From Stutzerimonas stutzeri (GTDB lineage Bacteria; Pseudomonadota; Gammaproteobacteria; Pseudomonadales; Pseudomonadaceae): a stretch of DNA of 64,000 nucleotides. Under the pieces are notes generated by a model. It saw only the letters and a program-made list of their open reading frames with translations. It made no database searches and was not told where the DNA came from. The position numbers were made by a program, and so were the translations under genes. Position 1 is the stretch's first letter, and the number at the start of each line of letters is the position of its first letter. Below, in pieces: positions 1 to 8,720 of the stretch. The DNA lies in NCBI RefSeq assembly GCF_024448955.1, contig NZ_JAMOIH010000006.1, positions 206,777 through 270,776 of the forward strand, given 5' to 3'.

Positions 1-252
1 GTGATCGCTATCGGCGCCTCCTTCATCATGGCCATGATCTCCTTCGGCTTCTGCATCCTCATCCGAATGCCCTTCATCCTCATGCTCCGATTCGTCACCA
101 TGCTCGCTATGTGCGTCGCCCGCATCGGGCACAGCTGGACTACTGCGAAGAAGCAATCCGCCAAGCATAAGTGCCACGCTTAATATGACGACGATCCAAA
201 AAATCTGCTTCTTGTGACCAGCCAAGGAAGATGTATTCGATTTACTTTTCAT
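1..252 (-). CDS. czcB: CzcB-like RND periplasmic adaptor, N-terminus only
   Basis: Membrane-fusion subunit of a heavy-metal (Zn/Cd/Co) RND efflux pump, linking the inner-membrane pump to the outer-membrane channel. Only the first 84 codons are in the window; the gene runs off the left edge. The visible part has a short basic start, one membrane segment at about residues 16-35, then a periplasmic stretch very rich in His, Glu and Asp. Such stretches are common at the N-terminus of CzcB proteins and probably bind metal. The start lies 8 bp after the czcC stop on the same strand, so the two form an operon, presumably followed by czcA outside the window. The family call rests on this context and the His-rich leader, because the conserved lipoyl and hairpin domains are not visible. 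Confidence 0.72.
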   Translation of the reverse strand, partial: MKSKSNTSSLAGHKKQIFWIVVILSVALMLGGLLLRSSPAVPDAGDAHSEHGDESEHEDEGHSDEDAEAEGDHGHDEGGADSDH

Positions 253-260
253 ATGGATTC

Positions 261-1568
261 CTATGGCTGAGTGGCCGAGGTGATAACGGCCGACCCATCT
301 CCGACAATTCGCGAGATTTCTGCCGCCGCCTGGTTAGCTTGTGATAGCGCAGACAGGTACTGAGATCGGGCTTGGAAAAGCGTGCGTTGAGCATCCAGTA
401 CGTCAAGGAACGTGAATTTTCCAAGTTCGAACCCCTTGCTGGCAGCTTCATAAGCGCTTTGGGCACTGGGGAGCATATCGTTGCGCAACAGTTCAAACTG
501 CTGGCGAGCAGTGCGCAGCCGCATGTGCGCTTGGGAAAGTTCGCTTTTCAGGCGTATATGGACGGCGTTGAGCTCGTCCTGCGCCTGGTAGGCCCGTTCC
601 TGCGCTGCTCCGATGTTGCCTTGGTTTCGATCAAACAACGGCAGGGGCATCGAGATACTCACCAATCCCAGCGTGCCGTTATATTCATCTGAGCGTTGGG
701 CACCTACGCTAACCGTCACGTTAGAAAAGCGATTCGTCCTTTCCAGCTTTAACGCAGCCCGACGTCTTTCAGCCTCCCGACGCGCGCGGGTTAGTTGGGC
801 GGAATCGTTCAAACGGCTATAAAGCTCAGCTAGCTCGGGAAGAGGAGGCACTGCCTCTGCCGGCTCTTTTACTCGCTCAAAGCGTGGCTGTGGATTTCCC
901 CAGTTGGCCGCCAGCCGAGTGCGCGCAGCTTCGAGTTCAGCTGTGGCCTGGGCAAGCTCTACTTGCACTCCAGTAGCCGCAACCCGCGCCCGGGTTTCCT
1001 CTACGGGAGAAACCATGCCGGCCCTCACACGTCGATTGGCCACGTTCACTGCTTGCTTCGCAAGCTTTGAAGCAGCCTGAGCGAGGTCCAGCCGTTCTTG
1101 AGCAGTAAGCACATCGTAGTACGCGCCCATCACTGCCCCCCTCAGTCGAGCTTGGGCGTCCTGTAGGTCAGCAGCTGCTACGTCCAAGGCTCGTTGCGCC
1201 GCCTCAATACGAGCCGAACGTTTACCACCCAGCTCTATTTCTTGGCTCAGTTCAAGCGTGGTCTCCGGGGCATCGCCCCGGATTCCCTCCTGGCTAGCGG
1301 ACAATATTGGATTCGGACGTGCTCCGGCTTGGCTAATTAATGCGCGAGAAGCAGCCAGCTCACGTCTTGCAACAGCCAGTTCAGGGCTTGCAGAGCTAGC
1401 GAGTTCCAAGGCGCGTAGAAAGCTTATGGATTCGACAGACTCAACGGGGAATGTATTTGACACACCGACAGGTAAGGTCTGTGTGAAGGTCGGCAACTCT
1501 AAGGGTTGCGCAAAGGCGAGATTGCACGACAACGTCGTCAACCCCAGCGAGAAAAGAGCTTTTCGCAC
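261..1568 (-). CDS. czcC: CzcC-like outer-membrane channel (TolC family)
   Basis: Outer-membrane channel of the CzcCBA heavy-metal efflux complex. The 435-residue product starts with a Sec signal peptide (about residues 1-20, ending LAFA-Q). It then has the two long heptad-rich helical repeats of the outer membrane efflux family, at about residues 50-240 and 265-425, full of Ala, Arg, Glu and Gln. Length fits CzcC. It is the first gene of the leftward czcCB operon, and the CzcI-like gene lies just upstream on the same strand. The start is an ATG preceded by an AGGAG-like site. A CusC-type assignment is possible, but a separate cusCBA set exists in this window and the neighbours here (CzcI, CzcRS, CDF) point to Zn/Cd/Co. 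Confidence 0.85.
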   Translation of the reverse strand: MRKALFSLGLTTLSCNLAFAQPLELPTFTQTLPVGVSNTFPVESVESISFLRALELASSASPELAVARRELAASRALISQAGARPNPILSASQEGIRGDAPETTLELSQEIELGGKRSARIEAAQRALDVAAADLQDAQARLRGAVMGAYYDVLTAQERLDLAQAASKLAKQAVNVANRRVRAGMVSPVEETRARVAATGVQVELAQATAELEAARTRLAANWGNPQPRFERVKEPAEAVPPLPELAELYSRLNDSAQLTRARREAERRRAALKLERTNRFSNVTVSVGAQRSDEYNGTLGLVSISMPLPLFDRNQGNIGAAQERAYQAQDELNAVHIRLKSELSQAHMRLRTARQQFELLRNDMLPSAQSAYEAASKGFELGKFTFLDVLDAQRTLFQARSQYLSALSQANQAAAEISRIVGDGSAVITSATQP

Positions 1569-1626
1569 CGAAATCTCCTAAAAAAAGGGAAGGTTCGGTG
1601 AGACGTCAGATACAGATAAATGGCGC

Positions 1627-2007
1627 TTACTGGTTACTTTGGCGTCCCACCGGTTTTGCACCGATGCGCCAATTAGGTTTCTCAGGACGCCCCGCTTCAG
1701 CCGATGCGTAGCTAGCAGAAGGAAACGGTTTCAAGCTCATTGATAATACCGAACCAGGACAGATCCCTTTCGTTATAAGCGGCTTGATATGGTCGCCATG
1801 AAAGACACAGTCTCCATCCAGACTGATTTTTTTTGCGGCTTTTGACGATCCTTCCTCGTCAGTACCCAGAGACTCGTGCGGATGTTCGTGATGTCCAAGA
1901 TGATTTGCTGCCGAACCATCCTCATGACTGCAGCTCGTGCTAACAACTGCCCATGATGATTGCAATGGGAACAAGGCTAGCAACATCAGCAAAACTATTT
2001 TTCTCAT
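1627..2007 (-). CDS. CzcI-like periplasmic metal-binding protein
   Basis: Small exported protein of 126 residues if translation begins at the ATG at 2007. A longer open frame reaches 2136, but its extra residues do not look like a leader peptide, whereas residues 1-20 from this ATG form a clean Sec signal. The mature part has a His/Glu cluster (residues about 27-45) and several Cys. The position directly upstream of czcCB on the same strand and the size match CzcI, a poorly understood accessory protein of czc operons. Function is therefore inferred: periplasmic metal binding or modulation of the Czc response. The name rests mainly on context. Confidence 0.6.
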   Translation of the reverse strand: MRKIVLLMLLALFPLQSSWAVVSTSCSHEDGSAANHLGHHEHPHESLGTDEEGSSKAAKKISLDGDCVFHGDHIKPLITKGICPGSVLSMSLKPFPSASYASAEAGRPEKPNWRIGAKPVGRQSNQ

Positions 2008-2407
2008 CCAAGGCAAAACGATGACTTCCTGGTTTAGATGTCGAATCCAATCATAAGAACTACCCCCGCCAAGACGCGAAACACATGCGCCTCTACTGCG
2101 ATAGTGATTCGCCCTGAATTTAGTAGACAAATACACGAAAGCGTTTTTATCAGCCTTGCCAAGCCGGCGAGATAGCTGATGGCTATGGGGTGGTGACTTT
2201 AAATAAGTGTGGATAACGACCTGGTGACCGCAACATTACAAATCTGTAATCGAAGGAGTGCGCGATTGGGCTTCCTCAGATTACAAAATAGTCATTTGCC
2301 GCTAATCCTGCCGTCATCTCTAGGGGAAGAACATGGCCAAGCGCTAAAAACAAAAAGGCGAAAGGCGTCATTCGAGCACTGACCTGCCGTACATAAGGAG
2401 CATCATC
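2008..2407. other. Divergent intergenic region between czcI and oprD
   Basis: This 400-bp gene-free spacer separates the leftward czc operon from the rightward porin gene. It holds one perfect dyad (2235-2250) of the type found throughout the copper module. A weaker half-site, ATTACA followed by AAATAGTCAT, lies at 2280-2295. Promoters for both directions should lie here. A purine-rich AAGGAG site at about 2395-2400 precedes the porin ATG. Confidence 0.5.
2235..2250. promoter_or_regulatory. Metal response-regulator box ATTACA-AATC-TGTAAT
   Basis: Perfect inverted repeat with 6-bp arms and a 4-bp spacer. It lies 158 bp upstream of the oprD-family porin and 228 bp upstream of the CzcI-like gene. 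It matches the half-site pattern reported for CopR/CzcR-type regulators in pseudomonads and recurs in front of most copper genes here. Binding by CzcR (4048) or CopR (33124) is inferred. Confidence 0.6.
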
Positions 2408-3727
2408 ATGAGCAAAAAGGCCGTTTTTTCGCTGACAGCCCTTTCACTGGCATTGGGCAGCGCCCCGGTCTTTGCCCAATCGGAAACAGCCGAGGGCTTC
2501 ATCGAAGGCAGCACGCTATCGCTGATAAATCGCAACTTCTATTTCAATCGGGATTTTCGCGACGGTGAGAGTGCCGCCGGCAATGGCTACTCCGAGGAAT
2601 GGGCCCACGGATTGATGGCCTTCTTCGAGTCCGGATATACCCAAGGCTCGGTAGGGATTGGCTTCGACGCTTTCGCCATGCTCGGCCTCAAGCTCGACTC
2701 CGGTTCGGGGCGCTCCGGTGTGGGCGGCAGCATCGACCTGCTTCCCCACGACAGCGCTGGCGATCCTGAGGATGACTTCACACGGGTGGGGGGCGCGGTG
2801 AAAGCACGCTTGCTGGACACCGAGATCAAGGCCGGCGATGTATTTCCCACTACACCTGTCGTGCACTTCGGCGACTCTCGGCTGCTGCCGGAGTCTTTCA
2901 AGGGTGTCACCGTTGTGAACAACTCGCTGGACGACCTCACCCTTCAGGGAGGCCGCTTGCACGCGATGAGCCAGCCCAACACCAGTAACATGAACGAAGA
3001 CTTCGTCACCTTCTACGGCGGGGGCGTAGACGCGCCTTGGCTCGGCTACGCAGGCGGTGACTACAGCGTGAATGAAAATATCAGTCTTAGCCTGTACACC
3101 AGCCGCCTCAAAGATGCCTGGAACCAGCATTACTTCGGTGCGTCGGCCACCTATCCGCTCTCCGATATCGTCGCGCTGCTGGCCAGCTTCAACTATTACA
3201 AGGCAACCGACGAAGGCCGTGAGTTGCTGGGCGAGTTCAACAACAACATCTGGAGCTCCAGCCTGGGTGTCGCCTTCGGCGCGCACACCGTCACGGCGTC
3301 GTATCAGCGAAACAACGGTAACAACGACTTTGACTACTTGCGCCAGGCGGACTCGATCTACCTGAACAACTCCATTCAGTACAGTGATTTCAACTCACCT
3401 AAAGAGCAGTCCTGGATGCTGCGCTACGACCTGAACATGGCGGAGTACGGCATACCCGGGCTTACTTTCATGACCCGCTACGCCCGCGGTTGGGGCGCCG
3501 ATTACAGCAACGCGAACGAGGTGTACATGCGCCAAGACGATAACGGTGCGCCGCTGACGGGACAGAACCGCTGGGAACGCGACGTCGAAGCCCGCTACGT
3601 TGTACAGACTGGCTCTCTCAAGGATTTGTCTCTGCGGGTGCGCCAGGCTACCACGCGGGCGACTGCTTTCGAGTCCGACCTCGATGAGGTCCGATTCATC
3701 GCCGAGTACCCTCTCTCGATCTTGTGA
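2408..3727 (+). CDS. OprD-family outer-membrane porin
   Basis: Outer-membrane beta-barrel of 439 residues. It has a Sec signal peptide (about residues 1-23, ending PVFA), then the OprD-type N-terminus with alternating aromatic and polar strands, and recurrent Tyr/Asp/Arg loops. Length fits OprD porins, which take up amino acids, small organic acids or metal complexes. Start and ribosome site (AAGGAG, 8 bp before ATG) are clear. It is followed by a strong terminator at 3789, so it is a single-gene unit beside czcRS. In P. aeruginosa the CzcRS system represses oprD. This gene's location and the operator at 2235 suggest metal-linked control, but substrate and direction of regulation cannot be read from sequence. 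Confidence 0.85.
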   Translation: MSKKAVFSLTALSLALGSAPVFAQSETAEGFIEGSTLSLINRNFYFNRDFRDGESAAGNGYSEEWAHGLMAFFESGYTQGSVGIGFDAFAMLGLKLDSGSGRSGVGGSIDLLPHDSAGDPEDDFTRVGGAVKARLLDTEIKAGDVFPTTPVVHFGDSRLLPESFKGVTVVNNSLDDLTLQGGRLHAMSQPNTSNMNEDFVTFYGGGVDAPWLGYAGGDYSVNENISLSLYTSRLKDAWNQHYFGASATYPLSDIVALLASFNYYKATDEGRELLGEFNNNIWSSSLGVAFGAHTVTASYQRNNGNNDFDYLRQADSIYLNNSIQYSDFNSPKEQSWMLRYDLNMAEYGIPGLTFMTRYARGWGADYSNANEVYMRQDDNGAPLTGQNRWERDVEARYVVQTGSLKDLSLRVRQATTRATAFESDLDEVRFIAEYPLSIL

Positions 3728-3788
3728 AACACCATGAGCAACACCACATCTTCTTTAGTTTTGCTCCCTTGGTTTGAAGATGTGTTTC

Positions 3789-3813
3789 AGGCGCCCATCA
3801 GGGCGCCTTTTTT
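3789..3813 (+). terminator. Rho-independent terminator after the porin gene
   Basis: Stem AGGCGCCC / GGGCGCCT with a 4-base loop followed by a run of six T. It lies 62 bp after the porin stop codon and ends that transcription unit before czcRS. Confidence 0.9.
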
Positions 3814-3860
3814 CGTTTGGTGCACCCGCTCGCGCTGCGGGTCAACCAAATGACCGGTAG

Positions 3861-3876
3861 ATTACAAATTCGCAAG
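3861..3876. promoter_or_regulatory. Degenerate metal regulator box upstream of czcRS
   Basis: ATTACA-AATT-CGCAAG: the left half-site is perfect and the right half is mismatched. It lies 172 bp upstream of the response-regulator start, at the spacing seen for the other boxes. It could be an autoregulatory site, but the weak right arm makes it only a candidate. Confidence 0.35.
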
Positions 3877-4047
3877 ATAGCCCTCACAGGGCTTTTACCG
3901 CGTTAAAGTGCTTCCCGCTTCCCTGGGCAGATCTTTTCGCCTCTGCCTTTCACGCTAGAGCCAAGCCGCTTTCGTCTTGACCTAGTTACTACATGGATTT
4001 TTTTGGTTCCGCTTACCGCGCACCTCCTTGCCGAGTTACCTCAAAAC

Positions 4048-4722
4048 ATGCGCATCCTGGTTGTCGAAGACGAGATCAAAGCTGCGGAATACTTGCAGCA
4101 GGGTCTTATCGAATGTGGTTACTTGGTCGATTGCGTAAGTGATGGCCTCGATGGGTTTCACCTGGCACTGCAGAACGACTATGACATCGTGCTGCTAGAT
4201 GTGAATCTGCCAACCATGGATGGGTGGGAGGTTCTCGAACTCATCAGGCGGCGTAAGCAGACACGCGTCATCATGCTGACTGCCAATGGCCGCTTAGAGC
4301 AAAAAGTCCGCGGCTTGGAATCGGGCGCCGACGACTATCTGGTCAAGCCGTTCCAGTTCCCCGAGCTGCTTGCCCGTATCCGGACACTGTTGCGGCGAGG
4401 CGAGGCAGTCACACTTCCGAGCAACCTGCGTGTAGCCGACCTCGAACTGGACCCGGCCCGGCATAGGGCTTACCGGAGCGGTCAGCGTATCGACCTCACC
4501 AGCAAAGAATTTGCGTTATTGCATCTGCTCATGCGCCGGACTGGCGAAGTCCTCACGCGTACGGAAATAACTGCCATGGTGTGGGACATCAATTTCGACT
4601 GCGATACCAATGTGGTGGATGTTGCGATTCGTCGCCTGCGGATGAAAGTGGACGAACCCTTCGGCGATCGCCTGATACACACCATCCGGGGTGTGGGCTA
4701 CGTGCTGGAGGCGCGGCCTTGA
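4048..4722 (+). CDS. czcR: CzcR/IrlR-type response regulator
   Basis: OmpR/PhoB-family DNA-binding response regulator of heavy-metal type, 224 residues. The receiver domain (1-120) shows the acidic pair E7/D8, phospho-acceptor D51 and K100. The winged-helix effector domain (about 130-222) ends in the usual VRGVGY-like motif. The open frame extends upstream to 4003, but the ATG at 4048 gives the canonical start MRILVVEDE. The stop overlaps the start of the sensor kinase, so the two are translationally coupled. Location beside czcCB, a CDF exporter and an OprD porin suggests a CzcR role in the Zn/Cd/Co response. A Cu-responsive (CopR/CusR) role cannot be excluded from sequence. Confidence 0.82.
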   Translation: MRILVVEDEIKAAEYLQQGLIECGYLVDCVSDGLDGFHLALQNDYDIVLLDVNLPTMDGWEVLELIRRRKQTRVIMLTANGRLEQKVRGLESGADDYLVKPFQFPELLARIRTLLRRGEAVTLPSNLRVADLELDPARHRAYRSGQRIDLTSKEFALLHLLMRRTGEVLTRTEITAMVWDINFDCDTNVVDVAIRRLRMKVDEPFGDRLIHTIRGVGYVLEARP

Positions 4723-6092
4723 AGCCACTCAGCCTCGCATCGCGTCTCGCGCTTCAAATCACACTGACCGGCGCCGCTTTGGTCGCGCTGCTGATTGCAC
4801 TGAGCTACTGGGTACTGGTGCGCCAACTGGAACTGCGCGCCCAGGAGGAAGTGACGGCCAAGCTCTCTCAGATCGATCATGGACTCCTCGAAGACACCAA
4901 AGCCCGTATGGGCCGCTCCTGGCAACACGCATTGAGCGATACCGTACTCGGCCATGACAACCTTTCGATTACGGTCATCGGCGATACAGCGAAATCACCC
5001 ATTTTCAGTATCGGCCGATTCGCCAATGCGCCGCAGCAGCTGGATCTCGTGAGCAGGGACGGCGACTATCTTGGCTGGACAACGAAAGATGGCGTGCAGA
5101 TGCTAACCGGGCGCAAGCAAATCCAAGTCCCGGGACTGGCTCCAATGACGCTTTTACTTTCGCAAGATCGCAGTGCCGATCAACGGCTGGTGGCTGCATT
5201 CCTGCGCTCGGCCTTAGTGACCGTGCCGATGCTACTGATATTGATCGGATTGGCTGGATGGCTAATCGCCCAAAATGGCTTGCGGCCGCTTCGCAAGTTC
5301 CGGGCCTTGGCGACTAAGGTATCTACACAGGATCTATCACCTCGAATCCGCACCGATCGGCTTCCGCAAGAGCTCCAGGCATTGGCGCACAGCCTCAACG
5401 TAATGCTTCATCGACTCGATGACGGCGTTCAGCAACTGTCACAATTCTCGGACGATGTGGCTCATGAGTTAAAAACTCCGCTGAACAACCTGATAGGCAA
5501 GGCGCAGGTGACTTTGGTGCGTGAGCGAAGCAAGGAGCATTATCGGGAGGTGATCGAGTCGTCGGTTGAAGAACTCGAACGCATGGATCGAATCGTGTCA
5601 GACATGCTGTTTCTCGCCCAGGCCAGCCACGCCAGCCCAGCACTGAAGCTCGAACAATTATCTTTAGGAAGCGAGGCGAGGCGCGTATGTGAATACTTCG
5701 AAGTCCTTGCCGAAGAAGCGGGAGTCGCTACGACAGTAACGGGCGATGCCATGATTTTGGGAAATCGACTTATGGTCCAGCGGGCCATTTCCAACCTGCT
5801 ATCCAACGCGCTGCGGCATTCAAATACTGGCAGTACGGTCGAACTTAAGATCCTTGAGGAGGACGTAGACATCGTCTCGCTGGCTGTCACCAATCATGGC
5901 GCGACTATCGAATCGGATCATCTCCCACATCTGTTCGACCGCTTTTACCGCGTTAACGGCATACAACCTCGCGGGGCAGGATTGGGGCTAGCGATTGTCC
6001 GCTCAGTGATGAACCTCCACAAAGGCCACGTGGCCGTCGCCAGCAAAGACGGTCGGACCACGTTTGAACTCACGTTTCCTCGGCAGGCCTGA
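4719..6092 (+). CDS. czcS: Heavy-metal sensor histidine kinase (CzcS/CusS type)
   Basis: Membrane sensor kinase, 457 residues. Two membrane segments (about 12-34 and 168-186) flank a periplasmic metal-sensing domain. HAMP, HisKA with phospho-acceptor H249 (motif AHELKTP) and HATPase_c with N, F and G boxes (NLLSNALRHS, FDRFYR, GAGLGLAIV) follow. The start is taken as TTG at 4719, which overlaps the regulator stop and has GGAGG seven bases upstream; the only upstream ATG in frame lies deep inside czcR. The kinase presumably phosphorylates CzcR. Metal specificity is inferred from neighbours only. Confidence 0.85.
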   Translation: MKPLSLASRLALQITLTGAALVALLIALSYWVLVRQLELRAQEEVTAKLSQIDHGLLEDTKARMGRSWQHALSDTVLGHDNLSITVIGDTAKSPIFSIGRFANAPQQLDLVSRDGDYLGWTTKDGVQMLTGRKQIQVPGLAPMTLLLSQDRSADQRLVAAFLRSALVTVPMLLILIGLAGWLIAQNGLRPLRKFRALATKVSTQDLSPRIRTDRLPQELQALAHSLNVMLHRLDDGVQQLSQFSDDVAHELKTPLNNLIGKAQVTLVRERSKEHYREVIESSVEELERMDRIVSDMLFLAQASHASPALKLEQLSLGSEARRVCEYFEVLAEEAGVATTVTGDAMILGNRLMVQRAISNLLSNALRHSNTGSTVELKILEEDVDIVSLAVTNHGATIESDHLPHLFDRFYRVNGIQPRGAGLGLAIVRSVMNLHKGHVAVASKDGRTTFELTFPRQA

Positions 6093-6214
6093 CTCAAAGT
6101 GATACCGCACGGAGACAGCCATCACTACGAAGGGGCAAAAACCACAGGGACAAACAACCATTTCGAGGGCATGCGCGTTGGCCGGGTAACCAGGCCCGCA
6201 AGCCCCAACGCCGT

Positions 6215-6619
6215 TCATTTAATGCATGCGTCCTCGCTAATTCCGGCGAGAATGCCGCAAGCCTCAACTTCCCGCCCATCGTTGCAATTAGCCCGCAGTG
6301 AAACGAGTTGTCGTTCGAGTGATTGCAGAGCGGTTATCTGGGATCTGACTTGAGAAATGTGATCATCGAGTAAGGCATTGACGGCCGTACAAGGCTGGCG
6401 AGGGTCATCCTGGTAGCTTTGGAGTGCGTGAATCTCTGGAAGTGACAGATTCAAGATTCGGCAGCGCCGGATGAAAGCTAGCCGCTCGCCATGCTTCTCG
6501 GTGTAGACACGATAGCCGTTCGCCTGGCGATCAGGCGGTGGCAACAAGCCCTGCTGCTCATAGAAGCGGATCGTCTGTGTATCAATCCCTATTAGCCTTG
6601 CTAACTGACCAATGCGCAT
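6215..6619 (-). CDS. cadR: CadR-type MerR-family metal regulator
   Basis: Transcription activator of 134 residues responding to Cd(II)/Pb(II) or Zn(II). The N-terminal MerR helix-turn-helix (about 1-70, with the TIRFYEQQGLL segment) is followed by a dimerisation helix. Cys residues sit where CadR/PbrR place metal ligands: one before TAVN near residue 77, one in ANCND and one in ACGIL. The start is the ATG at 6619; an upstream start at 6634 is possible. It diverges from the CDF exporter across an overlong-spacer promoter, the classical MerR arrangement, so that exporter is its likely target. Confidence 0.85.
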   Translation of the reverse strand: MRIGQLARLIGIDTQTIRFYEQQGLLPPPDRQANGYRVYTEKHGERLAFIRRCRILNLSLPEIHALQSYQDDPRQPCTAVNALLDDHISQVRSQITALQSLERQLVSLRANCNDGREVEACGILAGISEDACIK

Positions 6620-6647
6620 CGTGTGAATCCTCATCGGCTCTGCGTTA

Positions 6648-6678
6648 TTGACCTTATAGTAGCTATAAGGCTTTTAAT
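6648..6678 (+). promoter_or_regulatory. MerR-type promoter and operator for the CDF exporter
   Basis: A -35 hexamer TTGACC (6648-6653) and a -10 TTTAAT (6673-6678) are separated by 19 bp, the overlong spacer typical of MerR-activated promoters. Between them lies the perfect dyad CCTTATAG-TAG-CTATAAGG (6652-6670), a CadR-like operator. It drives the exporter starting at 6712 and probably also controls cadR. Confidence 0.9.
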
Positions 6679-6711
6679 GATCCCATCTTCGATTTCAAGT
6701 GGAGCCGTATC

Positions 6712-7602
6712 ATGAGCAAGTCCGATGGTCCCTGCGGCTGCGATGCGACACCAGCCGCTGATGCCGATATGCAAAACCCTTCCGATACGACGGGGCAATG
6801 GGTCAGTGTTTACGCCGTGCCCAAGATGGATTGTCCATCAGAAGAGCGAATGATCCGCTTGGCGCTGAATGGTTTGGACGGAGTTCGGAAGCTGACTTTT
6901 GATCTGTCGGACCGTCGGTTAGATGTCATGCATGACAGTGCCGTTGAGCCCATAACCAAAAAGCTGGCGACGTTAGGGCTAGGCGCCACTCTTCAGAAAA
7001 CTGTCGCGGCAGACCCTGAGATGATCAAAGCCGCCGAGAATCCGGCGAACTCTACACAGGAATCCCGCTCCCTACGTTTACTGTTAGGCATCAACGCCTT
7101 CATGTTCGTGGTAGAGATGACTGCTGGCCTGATTGCCAGGTCCGCGGGTCTGATTGCCGATTCGCTCGACATGTTCGCTGACGCGGCAGTGTACGGCCTG
7201 GCCCTTTATGCGGTTGGGCGCAGCGTCAATCTGCAGGTGCGTGCTGCACACCTTGCTGGTGTGCTCCAGCTGATTTTGGCCCTCGGCGTGCTCGTAGAGG
7301 TGATCAGACGCTTTATATTCGGCAGCGAGCCCGAGTCGCTGATAATGATGGCCGTCGCGTTCCTGGCATTGCTCGCCAACACGGGTTGTTTGCTGCTGAT
7401 TTCCAAACACCGGGAAGGTGGTGCTCACATGAAAGCGAGCTGGATATTCTCCGCCAATGATGTGGTCATCAACATGGGCGTCATAGTCGCCGGAGCGCTC
7501 GTCGCTTGGACTGGGTCCAACTACCCAGACCTGATTATCGGTACCGTCGTGGGATTCATCGTTCTCAACGGCGCTCGGCGTATTCTGGCGCTCAAGGGTT
7601 GA
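6712..7602 (+). CDS. HMA-domain cation diffusion facilitator (CzcD-like exporter)
   Basis: Inner-membrane Zn/Cd/Co exporter of 296 residues using the proton gradient. Residues 30-95 form an HMA-like ferredoxin fold with a reduced metal motif (KMDCPSEE, a single Cys at 41). Residues about 122-295 carry the CDF membrane domain. Metal-site residues include D150/D153/D157 in the second membrane helix and an N-D pair in SANDVVIN in the fifth. The protein lacks the usual long C-terminal cytosolic domain, so the N-terminal HMA domain may take its place. GGAGC precedes the ATG by about 6 bases. It is the apparent CadR target. Confidence 0.82.
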   Translation: MSKSDGPCGCDATPAADADMQNPSDTTGQWVSVYAVPKMDCPSEERMIRLALNGLDGVRKLTFDLSDRRLDVMHDSAVEPITKKLATLGLGATLQKTVAADPEMIKAAENPANSTQESRSLRLLLGINAFMFVVEMTAGLIARSAGLIADSLDMFADAAVYGLALYAVGRSVNLQVRAAHLAGVLQLILALGVLVEVIRRFIFGSEPESLIMMAVAFLALLANTGCLLLISKHREGGAHMKASWIFSANDVVINMGVIVAGALVAWTGSNYPDLIIGTVVGFIVLNGARRILALKG

Positions 7603-7657
7603 AGGAGCTCCCGTTACAGAAAAAGGGTGTCTTCATGCCTGTAAGCCATCCGGGTCT

Positions 7658-7688
7658 AGCGGCGTCAGCTAAAACTGGCGACGCCGCT
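7658..7688. terminator. Hairpin between convergent CDF and HAD genes
   Basis: Perfect 9-bp arms AGCGGCGTC and GACGCCGCT separated by 13 bases, lying 55 bp after the CDF stop and immediately next to the end of the convergent HAD gene. The T-tract is short (TTTA), so termination is likely but not certain. Confidence 0.5.
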
Positions 7689-8321
7689 TTAGCCGTTGGC
7701 GGATGGTGGGTATTGCAGAACGTGGGCTGCAAAGTCCATCAGCGAGACGAAGCCGCACTGATCGGCTTTTCCTTCACGCTGTAGGTGGTAGCCCCGCATG
7801 CCTTGCCCAATTGGACCAAGCATATCGGCTTGCAACGTGTCACCGATCATTGCGATAGCGGAGGCTTCGCAGCCAAGCTGTTCGATCATCTGACGATAGA
7901 TTGCGGGCTCAGGCTTTATTGTCCCAACCTCAAAGCTCCATCCGTAAACATCGAACGACGGCAGTAACAGTTTGGCCGGAATCGCATATGGGGCTGCGAG
8001 ATTGGAGCACAACGCGAGATTCAGGCCGGCGTCCTTTAGCTGATTTAGCGACTCCAACGCATCATCGAAAAGGCGAACGCTGGCCAGCTCGGTGAAAAGG
8101 TCGCTTTCAAGGCTAGCTAACTCAGAGTTGCTCAACTGCGCACCGAAATAATCGGCAGCTCCAGCCAAGCCCAGATTTCGAGTCATCAGAGTCCGTGCGT
8201 CATCCGGCCTTGGTGTTTTGCCCTGAAGCCGCAGGTTCTGCATCAGTTGGCGGAAAGGATGGCGGCGCTCACCTATCTGGAGAAGCGTGCCAAACACATC
8301 GAAAACTACTGCTTGTATCAT
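7689..8321 (-). CDS. HAD-superfamily hydrolase
   Basis: Cytosolic phosphatase or haloacid-dehalogenase-like enzyme of 210 residues. The HAD motifs are present: nucleophile Asp in VVFDVFGTLL (D8), the Ser/Asn of CSNLAAP, the Lys of KPEPAIY and the acidic motif IGDTLQAD. A helical cap lies between motifs I and II. An AGAGG site stands 7 bases before the ATG. Substrate is unknown. It is not an obvious metal-resistance gene and lies between the Zn/Cd module and the scar zone, so it may be cargo of an older insertion. Confidence 0.75.
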   Translation of the reverse strand: MIQAVVFDVFGTLLQIGERRHPFRQLMQNLRLQGKTPRPDDARTLMTRNLGLAGAADYFGAQLSNSELASLESDLFTELASVRLFDDALESLNQLKDAGLNLALCSNLAAPYAIPAKLLLPSFDVYGWSFEVGTIKPEPAIYRQMIEQLGCEASAIAMIGDTLQADMLGPIGQGMRGYHLQREGKADQCGFVSLMDFAAHVLQYPPSANG

Positions 8322-8323
8322 GC

Positions 8324-8720
8324 CGGTACCTCTACCGTTGGAGGCGAACCGCCCACCCGAAGAGCGATGCCGCCCCTCTCAGTTTTCTGAACTGGATTTC
8401 TTCAGAGGTGGCACGAAGAAGATGGGTCTTTGCGGGGGCGCTATCAGGATATCTGTCGACTTGATGCTTGTGCCTTTTCGACGCCTTGTTTTGCCGTTCT
8501 TGTCGACCGCCAGCAGATCACCGGTCGCGACAGCAATGTCGAGTGCCTGCTTTACGCGAAGCTCGTCAGCCATGGTGTAGTTGGTCAATCCGCTCATCAG
8601 GCCCAAAAAAGGTTGCCGTTCTACCTCGTAGACCTGTTTGGGCAAGAGCTCCGAAAGTTCTCCTCGGATGCGGTCATTGGTAGCATCGTCGAAATAATGC
8701 TCATCCAACAGCAAATCGTG
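8324..8720. repeat. Left copy of a ~395-bp diverged direct repeat (TcmP 3' end)
   Basis: Similar to 33842-34236 in the same orientation. Most positions match by eye, with scattered substitutions mainly at third codon positions. Similarity starts near CCGGTACC after the HAD gene and ends at AGCAAATCGTG. The two copies bracket the copper module. Confidence 0.8.
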